Assembly (NCBI GenBank): GCA_028287035.1
Contig: JAQBQL010000254.1
Coordinates: forward strand, 1 to 11,810
Source: Labilithrix sp.
GTDB taxonomy: Bacteria > Myxococcota > Polyangia > Polyangiales > Polyangiaceae
DNA: 11,810 nt
Direction: 5' to 3'
This document shows, piece after piece, positions 6,399-11,810 of the stretch. How positions within the stretch are numbered: the stretch's first letter is position 1; every line of letters starts with the position of its first letter. The translations under genes were made by a program, and so were the position numbers. Under the pieces are notes generated by a model, which saw only the letters and a program-made list of their open reading frames with translations, had not been told where the DNA came from and ran no database searches.

Positions 6399-8282
6399 TT
6401 GAGCCCACCCCGCCGCAGAGCCGTCGCCGCCCCCGAACCGCGTCCCACGCTGACCCGCGCCGCCGTCACGAAGGCGGTGCGCGAAGGCGCCGGCTACACG
6501 CGCCGTGCGTTCGGGCTCGTCTGGCGGTCGTCGCCGCCGCTCACGATCGTGCTCGCGACGCTCACCCTCAGCGTCGCCGCGGTGCCGCCGGCCATTGCGT
6601 ACACCGGCAAGCGCATCGTCGACCAGGTCCTCGCCGGGTCCCGGGACGGCACGATCCGGTGGGTCGCGGTGGAGCTCGCGCTGGTGGCGCTGCAGGCCAC
6701 GCTAACGCGCGGTCTCGGGCTCGTGCGCAGCATCCTCGGCTCGCGGCTCGGCACGGACGTCAACGTTGCCATCCTCGAGCGCGCCAACTCGCTCGAGCTG
6801 CGTCACTTCGAGGACCCCGAGTTCTACGACCGGCTCACCAAGGCGCGCCGCGAGGCATCGTCGCGGCCGATGTCGCTCGTCACCGAGAGCTTCGCGCTCG
6901 TGCAGAACATCCTGACGCTCGCGGGGTATGGCGTGCTCCTCCTGCAGTTCAGCCCCTGGGTGGTGCTGGCGCTCATGGCGGCGACGATCCCCGCGACCAT
7001 CGCCGAGATGCGCTTCTCGAAGGCGACCTTCCGGCTCCGTAACTGGCGCTCGCCCGACTCGCGTCGCCTCACGTACCTCGAGTACGTGCTCGCGAACGAC
7101 GAGCACGCGAAGGAGGTGAAGCTGTTCGGGCTCGGGCCGATGTTCCTCGAGCGCTACAAGACGCTGGCCGAGCGCTTCTACCGCGAGGACTCGAAGCTCG
7201 CGACCACCCGCTCGCTGTGGACGACGCTCCTCGCGCTGCTCGCGACGGTGGCGTTCTACGGCGCGTACGGGTCGATGGCGATCCTCGCCGCGACCGGGCT
7301 GCTCACGCTCGGAAACATGACGATGTACGTGCTCGCGTTCCGCAGCGGGCAGTCGTCGTTCCAGTCGATCCTGAGCGGCATCGGAGCCATGTACGAGCAC
7401 AACCTCTACATGTCGAACCTGTTTCTCTACCTCGACGGGACGATCGCCGCCGAGGAGGAGGTGGCGGCGGCGAAGACCGATGCCGAGGCCATTGCGGGCG
7501 TCGATGGCGCGGCGCGCGAGCTCGGCATCCGCCTCGAGAACGTGAGCTTCCGCTACCCCGGACGGCCGGGCGAGGACACGTGGGTGCTCCGCAACGTGGA
7601 CCTCTTCATCCCGCGCGGGCAGAGCGTGGCGCTCGTCGGCCAGAACGGCGCCGGGAAGACCACGCTCGTGAAGCTGGTGACGCGCCTCTACGAGCCGACC
7701 GAGGGACGCATCCTGCTCGACGGCAAGGACCTGCGCGCCTGGGATCGCCGCGCGCTGCTCGAGCGGTTCGGCGTCGTCCTCCAGGACTTCAACCAGTACC
7801 AGCTGAAGGTGCGCGAGAACGTGGGCGTGGGGAGCGTCGCGCACCTCGACGAGACCGACCGCATCACAAGGGCCGTGGCCCAGGGCGGAGCGGAGGCGCT
7901 CGTCGGCGGGCTCGCGGCGGGTATCGAGACCCCGCTCGGTCGCTGGTTCGCCGACGGCGTCGAGCTGTCCGGCGGTCAGTGGCAGAAGCTGGCGCTCGCG
8001 CGCGGCTTCATGCGCGAGCAGGCCGACATCCTGGTTCTCGACGAGCCGACCGCCGCGCTCGATGCCGAGGCCGAACGCGCGGTCTTCGAGCGCTTCCGTG
8101 AGCTCGCGAAGGGGCGGACCACGTTCGTCATCTCGCACCGGTTCCCGACGGTGCGCATGGCCGACCGGATCCTCGTGCTCGAGGGCGGTCGCATCCTCGA
8201 GGACGGGACGCACGCGGAGCTCGTGGCGCGCGGCGGGACGTACGCGCGCCTCTACAAGCTGCAAGCCGACGGCTACGCCTGA
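6399..8282 (+). CDS. ABC exporter, fused transmembrane and ATPase half-transporter
   Basis: This 627-residue type-I exporter-like subunit has predicted membrane helices at about 48-70, 87-107, 165-184, 186-203, 272-293 and 295-315, followed by a nucleotide-binding domain at ~376-620. All ATPase motifs are intact: Walker A GQNGAGKTT (414-422, Lys420), Q-loop Gln462, signature LSGGQ (523-527), Walker B ILVLDEP (Asp548, Glu549) and switch His580 in ISHR. It should dimerise in the inner membrane and export a substrate driven by ATP; lipid, peptide or drug cannot be told apart. The only start open to this frame after the preceding stop is TTG 6399, with GAGG very close upstream; GTG 6477 (residue 27) is an alternative. 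The 24-bp gap implies co-transcription with the cysteine-less flavoprotein. A GC hairpin follows directly after the stop. Confidence 0.92.
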   Translation: MSPPRRRAVAAPEPRPTLTRAAVTKAVREGAGYTRRAFGLVWRSSPPLTIVLATLTLSVAAVPPAIAYTGKRIVDQVLAGSRDGTIRWVAVELALVALQATLTRGLGLVRSILGSRLGTDVNVAILERANSLELRHFEDPEFYDRLTKARREASSRPMSLVTESFALVQNILTLAGYGVLLLQFSPWVVLALMAATIPATIAEMRFSKATFRLRNWRSPDSRRLTYLEYVLANDEHAKEVKLFGLGPMFLERYKTLAERFYREDSKLATTRSLWTTLLALLATVAFYGAYGSMAILAATGLLTLGNMTMYVLAFRSGQSSFQSILSGIGAMYEHNLYMSNLFLYLDGTIAAEEEVAAAKTDAEAIAGVDGAARELGIRLENVSFRYPGRPGEDTWVLRNVDLFIPRGQSVALVGQNGAGKTTLVKLVTRLYEPTEGRILLDGKDLRAWDRRALLERFGVVLQDFNQYQLKVRENVGVGSVAHLDETDRITRAVAQGGAEALVGGLAAGIETPLGRWFADGVELSGGQWQKLALARGFMREQADILVLDEPTAALDAEAERAVFERFRELAKGRTTFVISHRFPTVRMADRILVLEGGRILEDGTHAELVARGGTYARLYKLQADGYA

Positions 8283-8284
8283 GC

Positions 8285-8307
8285 GGCCCCGGAGGGTGGC
8301 CGGGGCC
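8285..8307 (+). terminator. GC hairpin directly after the ABC exporter stop
   Basis: GGCCCCGG (8285-8292) and CCGGGGCC (8300-8307) form a perfect 8-bp all-GC stem with a 7-nt loop, starting two bases after the TGA. There is no T-tract, so intrinsic termination by the classical model is uncertain. Position and stability fit the end of the flavoprotein/ABC operon. The rest of the gap to 8401 is GC-rich with no clear promoter; it includes a 10-bp palindrome CAGCATGCTG at 8381-8390 just ahead of ssb. Confidence 0.45.
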
Positions 8308-8401
8308 ACGGGGTGGCCTGGCCGGGCCGGGGTCGCCGTGCGCTAACCGTGCGAGATCGCGCGGACGCGGCGGTGGCCTGCAGCATGCTGGAGGGGCCGG
8401 C

Positions 8402-8866
8402 ATGAGCGGAATCAACAGCGTGATCGTCTCGGGCAATCTCGGCGCGGACCCGGAGCTCCGGATGGCAGCGGGTGGCACGGCCATCCTCAACCTCCGGATC
8501 GCGACGGACGAGTCGTGGATCGACAAGGACAACAAACTGCAGGAGCGCACGGAGTGGCATCGCGTGACGGTGTTCGGCAAGCGCGCCGAGGGCCTCGCGA
8601 AGTTCCTCCGCAAGGGGATGTTCGTCTCCGTGAAGGGCTCGCTGCGCACGTCGTCGTACGACAAGGAGGGGCAGAAGCACTACAGCACGCAGATCATCGC
8701 CGAAGACGTCGCGGTGCCGCCGAAGTCGAGCGGCATGGCGAAGGGGCCGTCGGCCGACGCGCCGTTCCCCACCTTCGAGGACGAGGCCGCGGTGCCGGCC
8801 GGCCTCGTCAACGGGGCGCGGTCGCGCAAGGCGCAGGCGCCCGAGGCGGTGGACATCCCATTCTGA
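8402..8866 (+). CDS. ssb: Single-stranded DNA-binding protein
   Basis: This 154-residue protein has an OB fold at about residues 1-108 with the usual bacterial SSB landmarks: INSVIVSGNLGADPELR at the N-terminus, TEWHRVTVFGKRAE, LRKGMFVSVKGSLRTSSY and IIAEDV. A flexible Pro/Ala-rich linker leads to the C-terminal tip VDIPF, the family's docking site for replication and repair partners. The final DIPF is kept, but the acidic run before it is shorter than in the classical DDDIPF tip. The start ATG has a strong GGAGGGG at 8390-8396. It binds and protects single-stranded DNA, normally as a tetramer. It stands alone between a hairpin behind the ABC gene and a strong bidirectional hairpin before the convergent regulator gene. 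I cannot tell whether it is the main or an extra SSB copy. Confidence 0.96.
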   Translation: MSGINSVIVSGNLGADPELRMAAGGTAILNLRIATDESWIDKDNKLQERTEWHRVTVFGKRAEGLAKFLRKGMFVSVKGSLRTSSYDKEGQKHYSTQIIAEDVAVPPKSSGMAKGPSADAPFPTFEDEAAVPAGLVNGARSRKAQAPEAVDIPF

Positions 8867-8885
8867 GGCGCGGGAAGCGGGAGAG

Positions 8886-8918
8886 GGGAGGCGCGCGGTC
8901 ACCGCCGCGGCGCCTCCC
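8886..8918. terminator. Bidirectional hairpin between convergent genes
   Basis: GGGAGGCGC (8886-8894) pairs perfectly with GCGCCTCCC (8910-8918), a 9-bp stem; the 15-nt loop can pair further internally (GCGG with CCGC). It lies 19 bp after the ssb stop and 11 bp after the regulator's stop, on the opposite strand. A symmetric stem between convergent genes is the usual place for a shared terminator. No clear T-run follows on either side; pyrimidine-rich sequence follows on the minus strand. Confidence 0.55.
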
Positions 8919-8929
8919 TCGTCCATGCT

Positions 8930-10081
8930 TCAGCGCGCTGCGCCGCGGAACACGGCCCAGTTCAGCTTCAGCTTCCGCATCTTCCCGCGCAACGTGTGCG
9001 GGTTCAAGCCGAGCAGATCGGCGGCGCCGCCCTTGCCCTCGATGCGGCCACCGGCGAGCACGAGCGCCTGCTCGATGTGAGCGCGGACGGCCTCCTCGAA
9101 CGTGGAAAAGCCCGCGGCCTTCGCGACCACCCCCGAGGCGGCGGGCGCATCCTCCGCCGCGTGCGGGCTCGACGGAGCGAGCGCATCGCCCAGTGCCGCC
9201 GGCACGTCGAGGCGCCGGCCGCCTCCCAGGATCGCGGCACGCTCGATCACCGTCGCAAGCTCACGGACGTTGCCCGGCCACCGGTAACGGAGGAGCGCCT
9301 CGATCTCCTCGGGCTTCGGGACGAGCGGCACCGACGTGAGGCGCACGCCCGCCCGGTGCGCGAAGTGGGCGGCGAGCAGCGGCACGTCCTGCATGCGCTC
9401 GCGGAGCGGCGGGATCTTCACCGCGAACACGCTGAGCCTGTACCAGAGGTCTTCGCGGAACGTGCCCGCCGTGACCATCGCGCGCAAGTCACGGTGGGTC
9501 GCGGTGATCACGCGGACGTCGACGCGCGTGGTCCGGCTCGACCCGACGCGCTCGAGTGTTCCGTCCTGCAGGACCCGGAGCAGACGGACCTGCGCGGCGA
9601 GCGACAGCTCGGCGACCTCGTCGAGGAAGAGGGTGCCGCCGTCGGCCCGCTCGAACCACCCGAGACGCATGGCGACCGCGCCGGTGAAGCTCCCGCGCTC
9701 GTGGCCGAAGAGCTCCGAGTCTACGAGGTCCGGCGCGACCGCACCGCAGTTGACGCGGATCATCGGACCGCGCGCCCGCCGCGAGCGGGCGTGGATCATC
9801 CTGGCGATGACCTCCTTGCCGGAGCCCGTCTCGCCGTGGAGCATCACCGGCGCGTCGGTCGGCGCGACGTGAGCCACGCGGCTCACCACGTCGCGGAGCC
9901 CGGTCCCGGTGCCGATCACGTCGCTATCGTGGACGATGGATCCACCAAACTCGCTGGCCGGCGCCAGCACCCGTGCAGGGCTCGGCGGCGGCGCAGATCC
10001 CGTGGGATGCGCCGCAGTGCGCAAAAAACGGCTCTGCGTCGCATCATCGAGGTTGGCATCACGTGTGCTGAGAGCGCTCAT
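8930..10081 (-). CDS. Sigma-54 activator (AAA+ enhancer-binding protein) without a sensor domain
   Basis: From ATG 10081 this is 383 residues: an Ala/Pro/Ser-rich N-terminus (1-52), the sigma-54-interaction AAA+ domain (~55-285) and a Fis-type helix-turn-helix (~345-373, GGAADLLGLNPHTLRGKMRKL). Motifs: Walker A GETGSGKE (83-90), sigma-54 contact loop GSFTGA (130-135, usual form GAFTGA), Walker B TLFLDE (150-155), arginine-finger region FREDLWYRL (208-216) and WPGNVREL (268-275). It should hydrolyse ATP to open sigma-54 promoters. No GAF, PAS, FHA or receiver domain is present, so control must come by expression level or a partner protein, as for PspF. Start choice is open: codons 1-37 use many A/T-ending codons unlike the rest, and GTG 9970 (Val38) would leave the domains intact and free a 111-bp promoter gap. 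It is divergent from the PstS-like module, its likely target. Confidence 0.93.
   Translation of the reverse strand: MSALSTRDANLDDATQSRFLRTAAHPTGSAPPPSPARVLAPASEFGGSIVHDSDVIGTGTGLRDVVSRVAHVAPTDAPVMLHGETGSGKEVIARMIHARSRRARGPMIRVNCGAVAPDLVDSELFGHERGSFTGAVAMRLGWFERADGGTLFLDEVAELSLAAQVRLLRVLQDGTLERVGSSRTTRVDVRVITATHRDLRAMVTAGTFREDLWYRLSVFAVKIPPLRERMQDVPLLAAHFAHRAGVRLTSVPLVPKPEEIEALLRYRWPGNVRELATVIERAAILGGGRRLDVPAALGDALAPSSPHAAEDAPAASGVVAKAAGFSTFEEAVRAHIEQALVLAGGRIEGKGGAADLLGLNPHTLRGKMRKLKLNWAVFRGAAR
9991..10012. promoter_or_regulatory. Candidate enhancer site (inverted repeat) upstream of the -24/-12 promoter
   Basis: ATCCC (9997-10001) and GGGAT (10004-10008) are separated by GT. They are flanked by GCGC on both sides (9991-9994 and 10009-10012), with two extra bases on the left. 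The dyad centre is about 78 bp upstream of the start point predicted from the -24/-12 element, a normal distance for a sigma-54 activator binding site. A second, shorter dyad, GCTGGC/GCCAGC with a 4-bp spacer, lies at 9953-9968. Confidence 0.4.
10054..10069 (+). promoter_or_regulatory. Sigma-54 (-24/-12) promoter for the PstS-like module
   Basis: TTGGCATCACGTGTGCTG spans 10053-10070. GG at 10055-10056 and GC at 10067-10068 have the obligatory 10-bp spacing, with TGGCA and TGCT matching the consensus cores TGGCACG and TTGCW. The predicted start point is near 10080, pointing at the exported binding-protein gene. Placement beside a sigma-54 activator gene supports the call. One difficulty is that the only usable start codon (GTG 10082) would then have almost no leader. 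Confidence 0.55.
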
Positions 10082-11317
10082 GTGTCCACTATAACGGATG
10101 TTAGTTCGCCAAACAAGAAGTGGCGCGGCCGGCCGCTCCTCCTCGCATCGGCCGCGGCCCTGGAGATCGTCCTCGGCGCAGGAGCCGCGTCGGCACAGAC
10201 GCCGCCGTGCAGCTCGCTGCCGGCGCCGGTGATCTACGGCCTGGGAGGGAGCGCGACGAAGCCGCTGCTCGGGAAGGTCGCCGCGGGTCTCGCGGCCGCC
10301 CCCACGCCGCTCACGATCGTCTACCAGGCGCCGGGCGCGTGCGTCGGCATCAACGGTCTCCTCGGCGGAACGCCGATCACCGGGACGGCGAGCTACTGGG
10401 ACGCGACGGGCAAGGAGAGCTCCTGCACGGTCGACGTTCCGCACGCGGTCGACTTCGCGAACATGGGCAACACGGCGGTCTCGTGTCCCGGCGTCGTCGC
10501 GTTGCCGGCCGACATCGGCGACTTCGCCGGGCCGGTGAACACGTACAACCTGATCGTTCCGGTGGCGTCGAGCCAGACCGTGATCAGCTCCGAGGCGGCG
10601 TACTTCGCGTTCGGCTTCGGGGCGCAGGGCCAGGCGCAACCCTGGGTCGACGAGACCCAGCTCTTCAGGCGCGACGAGAGCTCGGCGGCGCAGCTCTTCA
10701 TCTCGCTCGCGACGGGCGTCCCCGCGGCGAAGTTCAAGGGCATCAACACGCTGACCAACTCCGGGACCGTCACCCAGACCGCGACGGCCACGAAGCCCGA
10801 GGCGGCGCTCGGCCTCGTGTCGGGCGAGGTCGCGGACGCCGCGCGTGCCTCGGTCCGGACGCTCGCCTACCAGCACAAGGGTCAGCGCTGCGGCTTCCTC
10901 CCCGACTCGTCGTCGACGTCGTTCGACAAGAAGAACGTGCGGACCGGGCAGTACCACATATGGGCGCCCATCCACTTCTTCGCCCGGGTGGATGCCGCCA
11001 AGAAGATCGTCGACCCCAACGTGGCGAGCTTCATCGGGCTCTTCACGGGCGAGGTGACGCCGCCGTCGAACATCGACATCCTCGCCCTCGAGATCAAGTC
11101 GGGCAACGTCCCGCGCTGCGCGATGAACGTGTGGCGCGAGACCGATCTCGGGCCGCTCGCCAAGAACACGCCCGAAAAGCCGTGCGGGTGCTTCTTCGAG
11201 AAGACCGCCACGGGCGCCACCACCTGCACCGCGTGCGCGACTGCCGACGGGACCGCCGACGTGGCGTGCCCGGTCTCCGCGCCCGTGTGCCGCCGCAACT
11301 TCTGCGAGGCCCGCTGA
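10082..11317 (+). CDS. Exported PstS-like periplasmic binding protein with cysteine-rich tail
   Basis: From GTG 10082 this is 411 residues. The signal peptide has a basic stretch NKKWRGRP, a hydrophobic core and a probable cleavage at ASA(38)|Q. Residues ~45-325 follow the type-2 binding-protein fold of the phosphate-binding PstS family: VIYGLGGSATKPLL (50-63), VDFANMGNTAVSC, the hinge-like YFAFGFGAQGQAQPWVD, RRDESSA (196-202) where PstS usually has an R-x-D-G-S-G-T-like ligand loop, and DKKNVRTGQYHIWAPIHFF (282-300). Residues ~346-411 hold eight Cys (CGC, CTAC, CPVSAPVC, FCEA). It may bind an anion or another small ligand outside the inner membrane. No permease or ATPase is nearby in view. 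GTG is the only in-frame start that gives a proper signal peptide; GAGAG seven bases upstream may be its Shine-Dalgarno sequence. First gene of a tight operon. Confidence 0.85.
   Translation: MSTITDVSSPNKKWRGRPLLLASAAALEIVLGAGAASAQTPPCSSLPAPVIYGLGGSATKPLLGKVAAGLAAAPTPLTIVYQAPGACVGINGLLGGTPITGTASYWDATGKESSCTVDVPHAVDFANMGNTAVSCPGVVALPADIGDFAGPVNTYNLIVPVASSQTVISSEAAYFAFGFGAQGQAQPWVDETQLFRRDESSAAQLFISLATGVPAAKFKGINTLTNSGTVTQTATATKPEAALGLVSGEVADAARASVRTLAYQHKGQRCGFLPDSSSTSFDKKNVRTGQYHIWAPIHFFARVDAAKKIVDPNVASFIGLFTGEVTPPSNIDILALEIKSGNVPRCAMNVWRETDLGPLAKNTPEKPCGCFFEKTATGATTCTACATADGTADVACPVSAPVCRRNFCEAR
10088..10116 (-). promoter_or_regulatory. Sigma-70-like promoter for the sigma-54 activator gene
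   Basis: On the minus strand TTGTTT (10116-10111) and TATAGT (10093-10088) are separated by exactly 17 bp. The -10 matches 5 of 6 consensus bases and the -35 matches 3 of 6. The start point would fall near 10081, on or next to the ATG of the 383-residue form. This implies either a leaderless message or a ~110-nt leader before GTG 9970. Confidence 0.4.
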
Positions 11318-11652
11318 TGTTCACCAGGAAGCTCGCGGTCACCATCACCACCACCACCCTCGTGCTCGGCGCGATCCTGGCGAGCGCCTGCTCGTCCGGC
11401 TCCGAGGAGGCCGCGCCCTCTCGACCGCCGGTGCCCCCGGTGGTCGCCGACGACGCCAGCGTGAGCGCCGACGGCGGCGGGTCCGATGTCGACGCCGCCG
11501 CCTGCAACGGACCCGCCGGATGCTTCGCCTGCGAGCCCGTGAGCGAGCTCGACTTCCTCAACGCGTGCACCGACGGCTCGTGCACGCCGTTCGACAACGT
11601 GGCGCGCCTTCCGCTCTACAAGGCGGGTCAGCCACTGCCCGCGGTGCCCTGA
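11317..11652 (+). CDS. Small cysteine-rich lipoprotein
   Basis: This 111-residue protein has a lipoprotein signal: MFTRKLAVTITTTTLVLGAI followed by LASAC, with acceptor Cys25 (Ala at -3 is slightly unusual). A Pro/Ala/Asp/Ser-rich linker runs to about residue 60. A compact C-terminal module (62-111) contains five Cys (63, 69, 72, 84, 89) and ends LPLYKAGQPLPAVP. I do not recognise a named family. The start codon overlaps the preceding stop by one base (TGATG), so it is translationally coupled to the PstS-like gene, and the next gene begins 7 bp after its stop. Coupling and shared cysteine-rich style suggest the two products work together at the envelope. Periplasmic disulfides are likely for the module. 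Confidence 0.82.
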   Translation: MFTRKLAVTITTTTLVLGAILASACSSGSEEAAPSRPPVPPVVADDASVSADGGGSDVDAAACNGPAGCFACEPVSELDFLNACTDGSCTPFDNVARLPLYKAGQPLPAVP

Positions 11653-11659
11653 GGACGCG

Positions 11660-11810
11660 ATGCCTGGAGCCTTGCCCCTGCGCCCTCACTGGCGCCCACG
11701 GACCGGGAGCGCGGCGGCGCTCGCCCTCCTGGCGGCGTGCCTGACGAGCCCGGCGCGCGCATGGGCGCAGGAGACGGATCTCGAGGTGCCCGCCGCGCCG
11801 GCTTCGCCTC
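11660..11810 (+). CDS. Exported protein, 5' end only (third gene of the PstS-like operon)
   Basis: The frame is open from ATG 11660 to the window edge; 50 codons are visible. The first ~36 residues are a signal peptide: a basic RPHWRPRTG region, the hydrophobic SAAALALLAACLTS, and a likely cleavage at ARAWA|QE. The mature part begins ETDLEVPAAPASP. A GAGGA at 11651-11655, overlapping the preceding stop, serves as Shine-Dalgarno sequence, 4 bases from the ATG. The 7-bp gap makes it part of the operon. By position and style it could be an outer-membrane barrel or another periplasmic protein; the visible part does not decide. No lipobox is apparent. Confidence 0.7.
   Translation, partial: MPGALPLRPHWRPRTGSAAALALLAACLTSPARAWAQETDLEVPAAPASP

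Noticed and set aside
6702..8309. A 535-codon open frame on the minus strand antisense to the ABC exporter.
   Set aside because: The sense frame has all ABC motifs. The antisense product is Arg/Ala/Glu-rich low-complexity sequence with no recognisable domain, as expected when G/C-ending codons remove stops from other frames.
8996..10081. Upstream extension of the PstS-like frame far into the activator gene, giving a 773-codon open frame.
   Set aside because: The extra part is antisense to the AAA+ gene and lacks any domain; a signal peptide begins properly at GTG 10082.
10082..10975. Upstream extension of the activator frame to a 681-codon form.
   Set aside because: The added part is antisense to the PstS-like gene and is Arg-rich; the AAA+ protein is complete from 10081 or 9970.
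1..11810. tRNA or rRNA genes, CRISPR arrays, insertion sequences, attachment sites.
   Set aside because: No cloverleaf, spaced repeat array, transposase-like protein or flanking target duplication was seen by eye; a covariance-model search would be needed to exclude small structured RNAs.

Overview
The window is uniformly GC-rich with strongly G/C-ending codons. It encodes many secreted proteins: lipoproteins, cysteine-rich tails, a trypsin-like protease with a MYXO-CTERM-like tail, and a sigma-54 enhancer-binding regulator. This combination suggests a myxobacterium (Myxococcota, perhaps a Polyangia/Sorangiineae type); that placement is an inference from gene content and style. I see no rRNA, tRNA, CRISPR array, insertion sequence or phage gene. 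The region reads as chromosomal accessory/housekeeping DNA.

Left part (1-4844): the 3' end of a conserved TIM-barrel-like protein (+) meets tail to tail, with no spacer, a membrane-anchored beta-propeller protein (-). A 217-bp divergent gap rich in palindromes and repeats separates the propeller gene from an SH3b + NlpC/P60-like lipoprotein (+). Next come a trypsin-family (S1) protease (+) with a cysteine-rich region and a MYXO-CTERM-like tail, and a convergent Pat-like GNAT acetyltransferase (-) whose end overlaps it by 13 bp.

Middle (4845-8866): divergent from the acetyltransferase is a probable two-gene operon. It holds a flavoprotein of the lipoamide dehydrogenase/transhydrogenase family that has lost both redox cysteines, and a fused TMD-NBD ABC exporter. 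A GC hairpin follows, then a single-strand DNA-binding protein gene (ssb).

Right part (8867-11810) is the most interesting. A sigma-54 activator (-) without a sensor domain is divergent from a three-gene secreted module (+). The module comprises a PstS-like periplasmic binding protein with a cysteine-rich tail, a small cysteine-rich lipoprotein, and the start of another exported protein cut by the window edge. Between the regulator and the module lies an AT-richer island. It carries a good -24/-12 (GG-N10-GC) promoter facing the module, an inverted repeat about 78 bp upstream of the predicted start point that could be the activator's enhancer site, and a sigma-70-like promoter facing the regulator. 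The simplest reading is a locally controlled, sigma-54-dependent cell-envelope uptake or sensing system whose ligand is unknown.
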